NCBI GenBank assembly: GCA_030263275.1
Contig: SZOR01000148.1
Coordinates: 1-7,737 of the forward strand
DNA from: DSNY01 sp016861185
GTDB taxonomy: Bacteria; Pseudomonadota; Gammaproteobacteria; Burkholderiales; Burkholderiaceae_F
Direction of reading: 5' to 3'
Length of the DNA stretch: 7,737 bases
The position numbers and the translations under genes are program-made. Every line of letters begins with the position of its first letter. The first letter of the stretch is position 1. This document shows, piece by piece, positions 1-5,400 of this stretch. The notes beneath the pieces are model-generated. The model did no database searches and was not told the origin of the DNA. It was given only the letters and a program-made list of their open reading frames with translations.

Positions 1-705
1 GACCGGCAGTGCGCGCGCGAGCGCGTCGGTCAGCGTCTGCATGCCGTCGCGGAAGGAGAAGCTGACGGCCATGTTCTTGGCCTTCTCGGCACTGCGCCTG
101 CGCTCGCGCGCGCCGAGGATCTGCCCGCGGATCAGGCTCCCGTACTTCTGCTCGAGCGCAAACAGCCGCGGAAACGCCGCCGGCACGCTGAGCGTCTCCG
201 GATCGCCCGCGTAGATGCCGGCGACGAAGGGCTCGATCGCGTAATCGAGGAATTCCGTTCCGAGCCGGCGACGGACGAAATCGGCGACCGTCTCCTCCGC
301 GTCGGGCGGAGCCGGCGCGACGAACGGTTCGCGCAGCAGGCCGAGCTTGGCGCGCCACGAGAACAGAGGCGTCCCGAAGAACGCCCCCGGCGAAGTCGGC
401 ATCGCGACCAGCGCCCCGCCGCGCAGGATGTAGCGCTTGGCGGCCGCCGCGCTCGCGTCGAGCCGCTCGCTCTTGATCCCGGCGGCGCCGAGCAACTCGT
501 CGATCAGCGGCGTCGTGTCGAGCCCGCTGTTCGGACCCTGCTCGTACAGCACGCCTTCGCGCCGCCGCGATCCGATCACGCCGCCCGGCCGTTCCGCGGC
601 CTCGACGACGGCAACCTGCCAGCCGCGCCGCGCCAGGCGGAATGCCGTCGTCAGCCCCGACAGCCCCGCGCCGACGACGATCACGTCGGCGTCGATGCGC
701 GTCAT
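1..705 (-). CDS. hemG: Protoporphyrinogen oxidase, HemY-type FAD enzyme (N-terminal part, runs off the window)
   Basis: Reading from the ATG at 705-703, 235 codons stay open to the window edge, so only the N-terminal half is seen (the family is usually about 450-480 residues). The start is a Rossmann FAD-binding motif, G12-A-G14-L-S-G17, with an acidic residue (E35) at the end of the second strand for the ribose. GGVIGS (41-46) and QGPNS (56-60) follow, then a stretch at 158-194 containing EPFVAGIYAGDPETLS and FALEQKYGSL, which is characteristic of oxygen-dependent protoporphyrinogen IX oxidase. The enzyme aromatises protoporphyrinogen IX to protoporphyrin IX, the penultimate haem step, normally at the inner face of the membrane. 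It belongs to the HemY/PPOX family, not the flavodoxin-like HemG of E. coli, although the symbol hemG is often used for both. A GGAG ribosome site lies 7 nt before the ATG. It is the last gene of the co-oriented series, 115 bp after napD. Another FAD amine-oxidase-fold enzyme is possible but less likely given the 158-194 block. Confidence 0.88.
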   Translation of the reverse strand, partial: MTRIDADVIVVGAGLSGLTTAFRLARRGWQVAVVEAAERPGGVIGSRRREGVLYEQGPNSGLDTTPLIDELLGAAGIKSERLDASAAAAKRYILRGGALVAMPTSPGAFFGTPLFSWRAKLGLLREPFVAPAPPDAEETVADFVRRRLGTEFLDYAIEPFVAGIYAGDPETLSVPAAFPRLFALEQKYGSLIRGQILGARERRRSAEKAKNMAVSFSFRDGMQTLTDALARALPV

Positions 706-789
706 CGCTTCACTCCGTTTCGCATCCTGTCCAGACGCCATCAGACCGCATCGGGCACCGCGCGAATGTGCCCTCGATCAAACGACGCG

Positions 790-822
790 CACGTCCGATG
801 CAATCGATGATCGACGGACGTC
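790..822 (-). repeat. Inverted repeat overlapping the napD stop codon
   Basis: Seven-base arms (ACGTCCG at 791-797 and its complement CGGACGT at 815-821) enclose a 17-base loop and include part of the napD stop codon. No T-run follows on the minus strand, so this is at best a weak hairpin or an RNA-stability element, not a convincing terminator. It could be a chance match. Confidence 0.2.
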
Positions 823-1135
823 AATGGCACATGCGCGGGGGACGGGCTTCGGCGTCGTCCAGGCGCGCGAGCAGCGCCGCGAGGTCGGGCTCCGCGTCGG
901 TCTGATCGCCGAAGTAGTGGTAGACGAGATCGGCGCCGAGCACGTGCGGCAGCGCCCGGATGCGGCGGAAGCCCTCGACCTCGGCGTGCACGTCGGCGGC
1001 TTCCTGCACGACGATGAGGCGCGCCGAGATTCGATCGCAGTGATGCACTTCGATGCCGGGCACGGCTTCGAGCGCGGCGACGACCGCGTCGAAGTGCGAC
1101 GGATCGGCGCTGACGACGATGCCCGAAAAGTTCAT
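821..1135 (-). CDS. napD: NapD-type chaperone for a periplasmic nitrate reductase
   Basis: This encodes 104 residues starting MNFSGIVVSADP. NapD is a small cytoplasmic protein with a ferredoxin-like fold that binds the Tat signal peptide of NapA and holds it back until the molybdenum cofactor is loaded. Recognition rests on the overall pattern: an N-terminal strand with IVVSA, a VPGIEVHHCD turn (25-34), a RLIVVQEA strand (39-46), and the family-typical end VLGADLVYHYFGD (65-77), which closely resembles VLAVSLVYHQQE of E. coli NapD. The C-terminal tail (78-104) is acidic and somewhat longer than in E. coli. The ATG at 1135 was chosen because the NapD homology begins there. A weak GGCGGA lies about 11 nt upstream, and a GTG three codons earlier would add only VVA. 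No napA or other nap gene is in the window, so it is an orphan here, sitting 98 bp after the second ccmI-like gene. Family call is confident; partner is unknown. Confidence 0.85.
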   Translation of the reverse strand: MNFSGIVVSADPSHFDAVVAALEAVPGIEVHHCDRISARLIVVQEAADVHAEVEGFRRIRALPHVLGADLVYHYFGDQTDAEPDLAALLARLDDAEARPPRMCH

Positions 1136-1233
1136 CGCGACCACTATCCGCCAACGGCGCCTGCGGGCCTTGCGCCGCGTCAACGATGTTCTCGCGGCAT
1201 CTCTCTTGCGGGCCGGGCACACCGTCCGCGCCC

Positions 1234-2058
1234 TCAGGAGGACGGCAGCGAGAAGCGTGCGCGCAGTTCGGCGCGCTCGATCGCGGCAGCGAGCTGCGCG
1301 TGTTCCGGCGTTCCGGGCGCAAGCTGTGCGAGCAACCGCCGCCAGTAGCCGGCCGCCGCGCGGAAGTCGCGCGCCTCGTATGCGGCGCTGCCCGCCATCT
1401 CGAGCGCGCGCGGATGCGCGGCGTCGAGCGCGAGCGCGTGGTCGATCAGTTCGCGCGGCCGCCCCGCGAGCGATCCGCCCTGCGCCATGCCGAGCGCGTC
1501 GGCGTATTCGCACCACACGCCCGGATCGGCGGCGACCTTCGGCGAGACTGCGACCGCTCTTGCGTACGCGTCGGCGGCCGGCGCGAAGAGGTCCGCCTGC
1601 ATGCGCAGCCGCGCGAGCATCACCCACGCGCGCGCGTCTCGCGGCGTGCGCGCAAGGTGCGCTTCCAGCTCGGCGAGCGTCGCCGCACCGCGCGGCGCGG
1701 CCGGACCGTCCACCGCGGGCGAGTCGGGGCGCGCGGCGAACTGCGGGCTGCCGACCAGCAGATAGATGACGAGCGCGGCGAGCGGCAGCGCCGCCAGCAC
1801 GGCGAGCGTCCAACCGCGCGCCGCGCGACCGCGCGGGTTCGCGGCCGATGCGGCGAGGTCGCCGAGCAGGCGGCGCTGCAGATCCTCGCGCGCGCCGCGG
1901 AACTCCGCCTCGCCGAGTTGCCCCAGCGCGTACTCGCGCTCGAGCTCCTCGAGCTGCTGACGCAGCACCGCGGCGTTGACTTCGGCGCGCGTGGCGCGCT
2001 CGTCGCGCGGGCGCGAACGCAGCCCGGCGAGGACGAACAGCAGCGCGACGAGCGTCAT
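1234..2058 (-). CDS. Second CcmI-like TPR protein (short, NrfG-like maturation factor)
   Basis: This is 274 residues from the first ATG. It has the N-terminal architecture of CcmI: the remainder of a membrane segment (1-12), a charged, heptad-like cytoplasmic loop (about 28-68, with NAAVLRQQLEELE), a second membrane segment (82-102), then a periplasmic TPR region (about 125-262). It aligns well with the full-length CcmI at 4061-5338, for example NAAVLRQQL against NLGILKDQL and MAGSAAYEARDFRAAAGYW against MAGTEAFDRKDYKTAVDYW. It stops straight after the TPRs, so it lacks the final roughly 100-residue domain of that protein. CcmI/NrfG TPRs bind the C-terminus of apocytochrome c and present it to the CcmF/CcmH haem lyase. 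Lying directly after the ONR gene, it probably serves that cytochrome (inference). The start is doubtful: the membrane segment continues 11 codons upstream of this ATG with no ATG, GTG or TTG before a stop at 2094-2092. Ends 98 bp before napD. Confidence 0.82.
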   Translation of the reverse strand: MTLVALLFVLAGLRSRPRDERATRAEVNAAVLRQQLEELEREYALGQLGEAEFRGAREDLQRRLLGDLAASAANPRGRAARGWTLAVLAALPLAALVIYLLVGSPQFAARPDSPAVDGPAAPRGAATLAELEAHLARTPRDARAWVMLARLRMQADLFAPAADAYARAVAVSPKVAADPGVWCEYADALGMAQGGSLAGRPRELIDHALALDAAHPRALEMAGSAAYEARDFRAAAGYWRRLLAQLAPGTPEHAQLAAAIERAELRARFSLPSS

Positions 2059-2108
2059 GCCGACGGCGATCGCGACGAAGGCGGCAATGATTCAGTCTGA
2101 CACGGCAG

Positions 2109-2135
2109 AAAAAAGGCGGGGTGGGACCCCGCCTT
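2109..2135 (-). terminator. Rho-independent terminator after the octahaem cytochrome gene
   Basis: On the minus strand a perfect 9-bp stem, AAGGCGGGG (2135-2127) and CCCCGCCTT (2121-2113), encloses a 5-base loop, with a possible extra loop-closing pair. The 3' arm runs into six consecutive Ts (2114-2109). It starts 30 bp after the ONR stop codon and ends just before the CcmI-like gene, so it should cut or reduce transcription between them. The plus strand has no T-run on the other side, so it works for minus-strand transcription only. Confidence 0.88.
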
Positions 2136-2165
2136 GTCGAGTGGCAACGCGCGTTCGCGCGCCCG

Positions 2166-3857
2166 TCACTTCTTGTCGGGCGCCGCCGGGGCCACGCCCT
2201 TGCGCCTGGCGGCCATCGCGTCGTCGAGGATCTTGATGCCCTCCTGCGACGTCGCGATCGACTTGTTCAGCGACGCCACGCTGCCCTCGGGATTGTGGAA
2301 GGCGTGGCCGTTGGAGGCCGTCCACCATTCCCAGTGCTGGTGCGCGACGGTGTGCTTGTCGCGCGCCTGGTTCAGCACCGCCTCCTCGAGCCCGAGGTTC
2401 TTCGCTTCCTCGAACTTGTCGACCAGCCGCGTCAGCCAGAACTCGGCCTTGCGCGTCTTGCCCTGCACGCGCGCGTGCAGCGACTCCATCACGTACTTGG
2501 CCTGCTTCTCGCTCCAGTCGGAGTGGCAGGTCAGGCAGGTCTCCTTGATGTAGTGCTTCGGGCTGGTCTGCCAGTGCAGCGTGTAGAGCTTGCCGGTCTT
2601 CTTGTCCTTGACCTTCGGCATGTGGCACTGGTGGCACTCCACGCCCGCCAACTGGTGCTTCGAACCGTAGTAGTTCTCGACGTCGGGGTGCTGGCTCTTG
2701 ATCAGCGCCGCGCCCGTGATCGCGTGGCGGAAGTCGCGGAAGTTGATCTTCGTGTAGTGCGCCAGCGTGTCGTCGACGTTCTTGAATGGGAAGTGGTTGG
2801 TACGGCGATCGTCCATGCCGATCGGTTTGCCGGTGGTCGGGTCGAAGCCGGGGTTGCAGTTGTATTCGACGTGGCACTGGCCGCACTGCAGCTTGGTGTC
2901 GTACCGGTCGAGCTTGGCGATCTTGCGCGTGTGCCCGCGCACGCCGAGGTCGACCACCTCGATCTTCGCGGCGCGCGGGTCCTTGTGGAACAGCGTGTCC
3001 TTCTCGGGCCGCGTCAGCGCGTCGATCAGGCCGTCACGGATCACGCGCGGCTTGGCGGAATGCGGGTCGTGGCAGAAGAAGCAGTTCAGCGCGTGATTCA
3101 CGTCCTTGACGAGGTCGACGACCTTCGAGGTGCGGCTCCACTTGGCGCTGGGCGCCGGATCTCCCATGTACGCCCAGTCGAGGATCAGGTCGGCCGACTT
3201 GCACGACCAGCACACCGGGTTGGCGGCGGCGGCCGTACCGGGCTTGAAGACCTTCTGCTCGGAGTTGCCGGGCTGCGTGTCCTCGATGACGTCCCAGACC
3301 TTGAAGTTGCCCTGCTTGGTCAGGTACTGCCAGCCTTCCTTCGGCTGGAAGCGTCCGCCGAAGGCGCGATCGACGACGAACTGGTCGAGCACCATGAACA
3401 TGTGCGAACGCGCCTCGGCGTGCTCGCGCGTGAAGCCGTGCGGCGCCATCAGCTTGTCCCACGACGGGTTCGGCGAAGGCCCGGTCGCGAGCGATTTTTC
3501 CCGGCGCGCCGGCTTCTCGTAGTTCATCGTGTACTGGCTGTCGAACTGCAGCTTGTGGCACGCGCCGCAGGCAGCCGGGTCCGTGTTGGTGACCGGCCGC
3601 GCCTTGACGTCGGCGAGGTGCTTGTCGAGCCCGCTGTGACACGCGGTGCACTCGACTCCCTTGTGCCTGCCTTCGTCGTGGAACGACTTGATCGGCGCGT
3701 GACAGGTGAGGCACGGCCCCTTGTCGAAGCCCGCCTTCTTGGCCTCGGCCTTTTTCGCCTGCGCCAAGGCGGGCTCGGCGGCGAAGCTCAGGAAAACCAG
3801 CGCTGCAGCCGCGGTCGCGGTGCGCAGGAACAGCTCGGTCAAACGGGACAGTTTCAT
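2166..3857 (-). CDS. Octahaem cytochrome c nitrite reductase (ONR, TvNiR type)
   Basis: This is a 563-residue secreted cytochrome with an N-terminal signal peptide (about 1-32, ending near ALA). It has eight haem sites: CxxCH at 49-53, 70-74, 97-101, 259-263, 325-329, 408-412 and 441-445, and CWSCK at 216-220 as the fourth. Lysine at that site is the hallmark of the catalytic haem of NrfA and of the octahaem enzyme of Thioalkalivibrio, where it is also haem 4. Other active-site features are E331-Y332, with C334 positioned for the Tyr-x-Cys thioether described in TvNiR, and K387-S-Q389-H390, matching the calcium-site Lys/Gln and catalytic His of NrfA. The Tyr-to-His spacing, 58 residues, equals that in TvNiR. 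R164 is a spacing-based candidate for the catalytic Arg. Expected reaction: six-electron reduction of nitrite to ammonium in the periplasm, possibly also sulfite or hydroxylamine. A strong GGAGGAGG precedes the ATG at 3857, with an FNR-type operator 91 bp upstream. Pentahaem NrfA is excluded by the haem count. Confidence 0.93.
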   Translation of the reverse strand: MKLSRLTELFLRTATAAAALVFLSFAAEPALAQAKKAEAKKAGFDKGPCLTCHAPIKSFHDEGRHKGVECTACHSGLDKHLADVKARPVTNTDPAACGACHKLQFDSQYTMNYEKPARREKSLATGPSPNPSWDKLMAPHGFTREHAEARSHMFMVLDQFVVDRAFGGRFQPKEGWQYLTKQGNFKVWDVIEDTQPGNSEQKVFKPGTAAAANPVCWSCKSADLILDWAYMGDPAPSAKWSRTSKVVDLVKDVNHALNCFFCHDPHSAKPRVIRDGLIDALTRPEKDTLFHKDPRAAKIEVVDLGVRGHTRKIAKLDRYDTKLQCGQCHVEYNCNPGFDPTTGKPIGMDDRRTNHFPFKNVDDTLAHYTKINFRDFRHAITGAALIKSQHPDVENYYGSKHQLAGVECHQCHMPKVKDKKTGKLYTLHWQTSPKHYIKETCLTCHSDWSEKQAKYVMESLHARVQGKTRKAEFWLTRLVDKFEEAKNLGLEEAVLNQARDKHTVAHQHWEWWTASNGHAFHNPEGSVASLNKSIATSQEGIKILDDAMAARRKGVAPAAPDKK

Positions 3858-3875
3858 GCCCCTCCTCCGTCGGTT
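3843..3875 (-). promoter_or_regulatory. Strong ribosome binding site fixing the ONR start
   Basis: On the minus strand GGAGGAGG lies 4 bases upstream of the ATG at 3857-3855. This start gives a clean signal peptide, whereas the longer open frame upstream (to 3956) would put a charged, non-secretory 33-residue extension in front and would overlap the FNR box. Confidence 0.8.
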
Positions 3876-3919
3876 GTTGTTCGCTGTGATGACCGTCGCG
3901 CGAGCCGCGCGTCGGCTGC

Positions 3920-3925
3920 GAATTT
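3920..3925 (-). promoter_or_regulatory. Possible -10 element of the ONR promoter
   Basis: If the FNR-type box is centred at -41.5, the start point falls near 3913 and positions -12 to -7 read AAATTC, an AT-rich patch in otherwise GC-rich DNA. Agreement with TATAAT is poor (a register one base upstream, GAAATT, matches three of six), which would fit an activator-dependent promoter. The position is inferred from the operator. Confidence 0.3.
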
Positions 3926-3947
3926 CCTGCAATCGGGATGCCGTCGC

Positions 3948-3961
3948 TTGACTCAAGTCAA
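3948..3961 (-). promoter_or_regulatory. FNR/Anr/Dnr-type operator upstream of the ONR gene
   Basis: TTGACTTGAGTCAA on the minus strand has perfect 6-bp inverted arms around a 2-bp centre and fits the FNR/CRP-family pattern TTGAY-N4-RTCAA. It lies 91 bp upstream of the ONR start codon, with room for a class II arrangement (site centred at -41.5, about 56 nt of leader). It predicts induction under low oxygen, or by nitric oxide if a Dnr-type regulator reads it. Which family member binds cannot be told from the site. Confidence 0.78.
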
Positions 3962-3979
3962 CGGCGATCTACTCCCGCT

Positions 3980-3995
3980 CGCCCCTATGGAGGTA
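3980..3995 (-). promoter_or_regulatory. Degenerate NarL/NarP-like 7-2-7 site
   Basis: On the minus strand TACCTCCATAGGGGCG is compared with the 7-2-7 pattern TACYYMT-NN-AKRRGTA. It matches 6 of 7 in the first heptamer and 5 of 7 in the second; five of the eight fixed bases and all six two-fold positions agree. Its centre is 33 bp upstream of the FNR box centre, the same offset as between the -74.5 and -41.5 sites of the E. coli nrf promoter. The imperfect match makes this tentative. Confidence 0.35.
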
Positions 3996-4017
3996 GGGCT
4001 CGAATCGGCCCGCGCGC

Positions 4018-4035
4018 CGTTACCCGGGTCGTTAC
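4018..4035. repeat. Short direct repeat CGTTAC in the ONR upstream region
   Basis: CGTTAC occurs at 4018-4023 and 4030-4035, one helical turn plus about 1.5 bp apart, separated by CCGGGT. Spaced direct repeats of this kind can be response-regulator sites, but the units are only 6 bp and chance is a fair explanation. Confidence 0.2.
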
Positions 4036-4036
4036 A

Positions 4037-4052
4037 CGGATCGCGCGATCCG
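4037..4052. repeat. Perfect 16-bp palindrome just after ccmI
   Basis: CGGATCGCGCGATCCG is fully self-complementary and lies 9 bp beyond the ccmI stop codon. As RNA it would form a 6-bp stem with a GCGC loop, but no T-run follows on the minus strand, so an intrinsic terminator is unlikely. It could stabilise the ccm mRNA 3' end or be a protein site for the following promoter. Confidence 0.45.
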
Positions 4053-4060
4053 CGAAACAG

Positions 4061-5338
4061 CTACGGCACGACGTTGTCGATCGTCACCGAGACGCCGCGC
4101 GCACCGACCTTCACGGGCTTCGACAGGCCTTCGAGATCGCCGCTGCGCGGATTGGCGGTGCCCGACTTGGACACGCGTGCGCCGACCACGACTTCCGCGA
4201 AGCCCGACAGCTTGAAGTTCGGCGACATCGCCATCGCGTCGTCGAGCACGAAGTTGGCCGGCAGATCCTTGACCTGCACCTTCACGATCGCGAGCGGCAT
4301 GCGCGGGCCTTCGGCCGGCCGCGCGAAGATGTAGACGACGTCGTCGGGCTGCGTCTTCGCTTTCAGCGCGGGCGCGAGATCGACCGAGCCGGCCACGCTG
4401 CTCGCGGCGGGCGCAGCGCCCGGCGACTTCGCCGTCGGCGCGGCGGCCTGCGTCTGCGGTGCGGCAGCCACGGGCGCCGGCTTCAGGCCGCCCAACTCGC
4501 GCGCCTCGGCGATGCTGTTGGCGATCGACTTGGCGATCTCCGACTCCGCCGGCACCGCGCTGCGCAGGCGTTCCCAGTAGTCGACCGCCGTCTTGTAGTC
4601 CTTGCGGTCGAACGCTTCGGTGCCCGCCATCGCGAGCGCCTTCCACTGGTTCGGATCGAGCGCGAGCGCCTTCTTCACAAGGGCGAGCGGTTCGCCCGCG
4701 ATCTTGCGGCCGCGCGCCATCGCGAGCGCATCGGCGTAGTCGGCGAGCACGTTGGCGTCGTCGGGCACGAGCTTGACGAGCTGCTCGTACGCCTGCACCG
4801 CTTCCGGGAAACGCCGCATCACGTAGTACGTCCGCGCGAGCGTGACCCAGCCGTTGGCGTTGTCGGGCTCCTGTTTCAGCCGCTCGGCGAGCTTCTCGAC
4901 GATGCGCTCGACTTCGCCCGGCGCCATGTTGTGCGGCGAGCCTTCACCCATCGCCTGCCGCAGCGCCGGGTCGAACGCCGCAAGATCGCCGCGCTGCCAG
5001 TAGATCAGCCCCGCGGCGACCGGCACGACGAGCGCGAGCGCGAGCGCGGTCGCGCGGCCGCTGCGCGAGGCCGCGGCCGGTGCGGCCGCGGTTTCCGCGG
5101 CGACTTCGTCGAGCACGCGCCGTTCGAGTTCGGCCTTGGTCTCCGCGTACTGCTCGGCCGACACCGCGCCGCGCGCGCGCTCGGCTTCCAGTTCGGCGAG
5201 CTGGTCCTTGAGGATGCCGAGGTTGGCGGCGGCGCGCTCGACCGCCAGCGTTCCGCGGTCGCGCCGCAGCAGCGGCGGCAGCAGCCAGGCAAGGCCGACG
5301 GCGATCAGGATCGCCGCGATGAAAAGAAAGGTGGTCAC
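4061..5338 (-). CDS. ccmI: Cytochrome c maturation protein CcmI, full length
   Basis: This encodes 425 residues from a GTG at 5338. CcmI is the apocytochrome chaperone of Ccm System I: it holds the C-terminus of unfolded apocytochrome c and delivers it to the CcmF-CcmH haem ligation complex. Visible parts are membrane segment 1 (about 3-24, ending in WLLPPLLRR), a cytoplasmic coiled loop (39-81), membrane segment 2 (about 96-114), periplasmic TPR helices (about 140-282), an Ala/Pro-rich linker (286-318) and a C-terminal domain (319-425) with DVVYIFAR, PLAIVKVQVKDLP and VGARVSKSG, typical of long CcmI proteins. The GTG was chosen because MTTFLFIAAIL at this point matches the usual CcmI N-terminus; the frame stays open for another 80 codons but reads as low-complexity arginine-rich sequence. 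Only a weak GAG-like ribosome site precedes it. It follows ccmH by 62 bp and is probably the last gene of the ccm operon. Confidence 0.93.
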   Translation of the reverse strand: MTTFLFIAAILIAVGLAWLLPPLLRRDRGTLAVERAAANLGILKDQLAELEAERARGAVSAEQYAETKAELERRVLDEVAAETAAAPAAASRSGRATALALALVVPVAAGLIYWQRGDLAAFDPALRQAMGEGSPHNMAPGEVERIVEKLAERLKQEPDNANGWVTLARTYYVMRRFPEAVQAYEQLVKLVPDDANVLADYADALAMARGRKIAGEPLALVKKALALDPNQWKALAMAGTEAFDRKDYKTAVDYWERLRSAVPAESEIAKSIANSIAEARELGGLKPAPVAAAPQTQAAAPTAKSPGAAPAASSVAGSVDLAPALKAKTQPDDVVYIFARPAEGPRMPLAIVKVQVKDLPANFVLDDAMAMSPNFKLSGFAEVVVGARVSKSGTANPRSGDLEGLSKPVKVGARGVSVTIDNVVP

Positions 5339-5370
5339 TTGATCTCGATCCGATGCGTTGTCCGTCCGCG

Positions 5371-5387
5371 CTCGCCGCGCCGGCGAG
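5371..5387 (-). repeat. Hairpin between ccmH and ccmI
   Basis: CTCGCC (5387-5382 read on the minus strand) and GGCGAG (5376-5371) form a perfect 6-bp GC-rich stem around a 5-base loop in the 62-bp gap. No T-run follows, so read-through into ccmI is expected. It may mark an mRNA processing or stability point, or slow entry to the weak GTG start. Confidence 0.35.
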
Positions 5388-5400
5388 TCGGCACGGCCCT

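Noticed and set aside
706..820. Promoter for the protoporphyrinogen oxidase gene in the gap after napD
   Set aside because: A TTGACG occurs near 812-817 on the minus strand but no acceptable -10 follows at 16-18 bp, and no FNR-type palindrome is present. Only the ribosome site is supported.
821..1813. A 330-codon minus-strand frame that could make NapD a fusion with an N-terminal extension
   Set aside because: The upstream part is the wrong frame of the second ccmI gene and is arginine-rich noise. NapD homology starts at the internal ATG at 1135.
437..2100. Several plus-strand open frames across the protoporphyrinogen oxidase, napD and second ccmI region
   Set aside because: They overlap each other and the real minus-strand genes, are Arg/Ala-rich and have no ribosome site or domain.
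2166..3857. Assignment as pentahaem NrfA or octahaem hydroxylamine oxidoreductase
   Set aside because: There are eight haem motifs, not five. Hydroxylamine oxidoreductases have only CxxCH haem sites and a tyrosine cross-linked to a haem, whereas here haem 4 has lysine and the Tyr-x-Cys motif is present.
3858..3956. Longer start for the ONR gene at 3956 (33 extra residues)
   Set aside because: It would bury the signal peptide, overlap the FNR-type box and ignore the strong GGAGGAGG before the ATG at 3857.
2121..4334. A 737-codon open frame on the plus strand opposite the ONR gene
   Set aside because: It is an antisense shadow of the ONR gene produced by its strong GC-rich third-position bias. 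The translation is low-complexity Arg/Val/Leu with no recognisable domain, whereas the minus strand encodes eight haem motifs.
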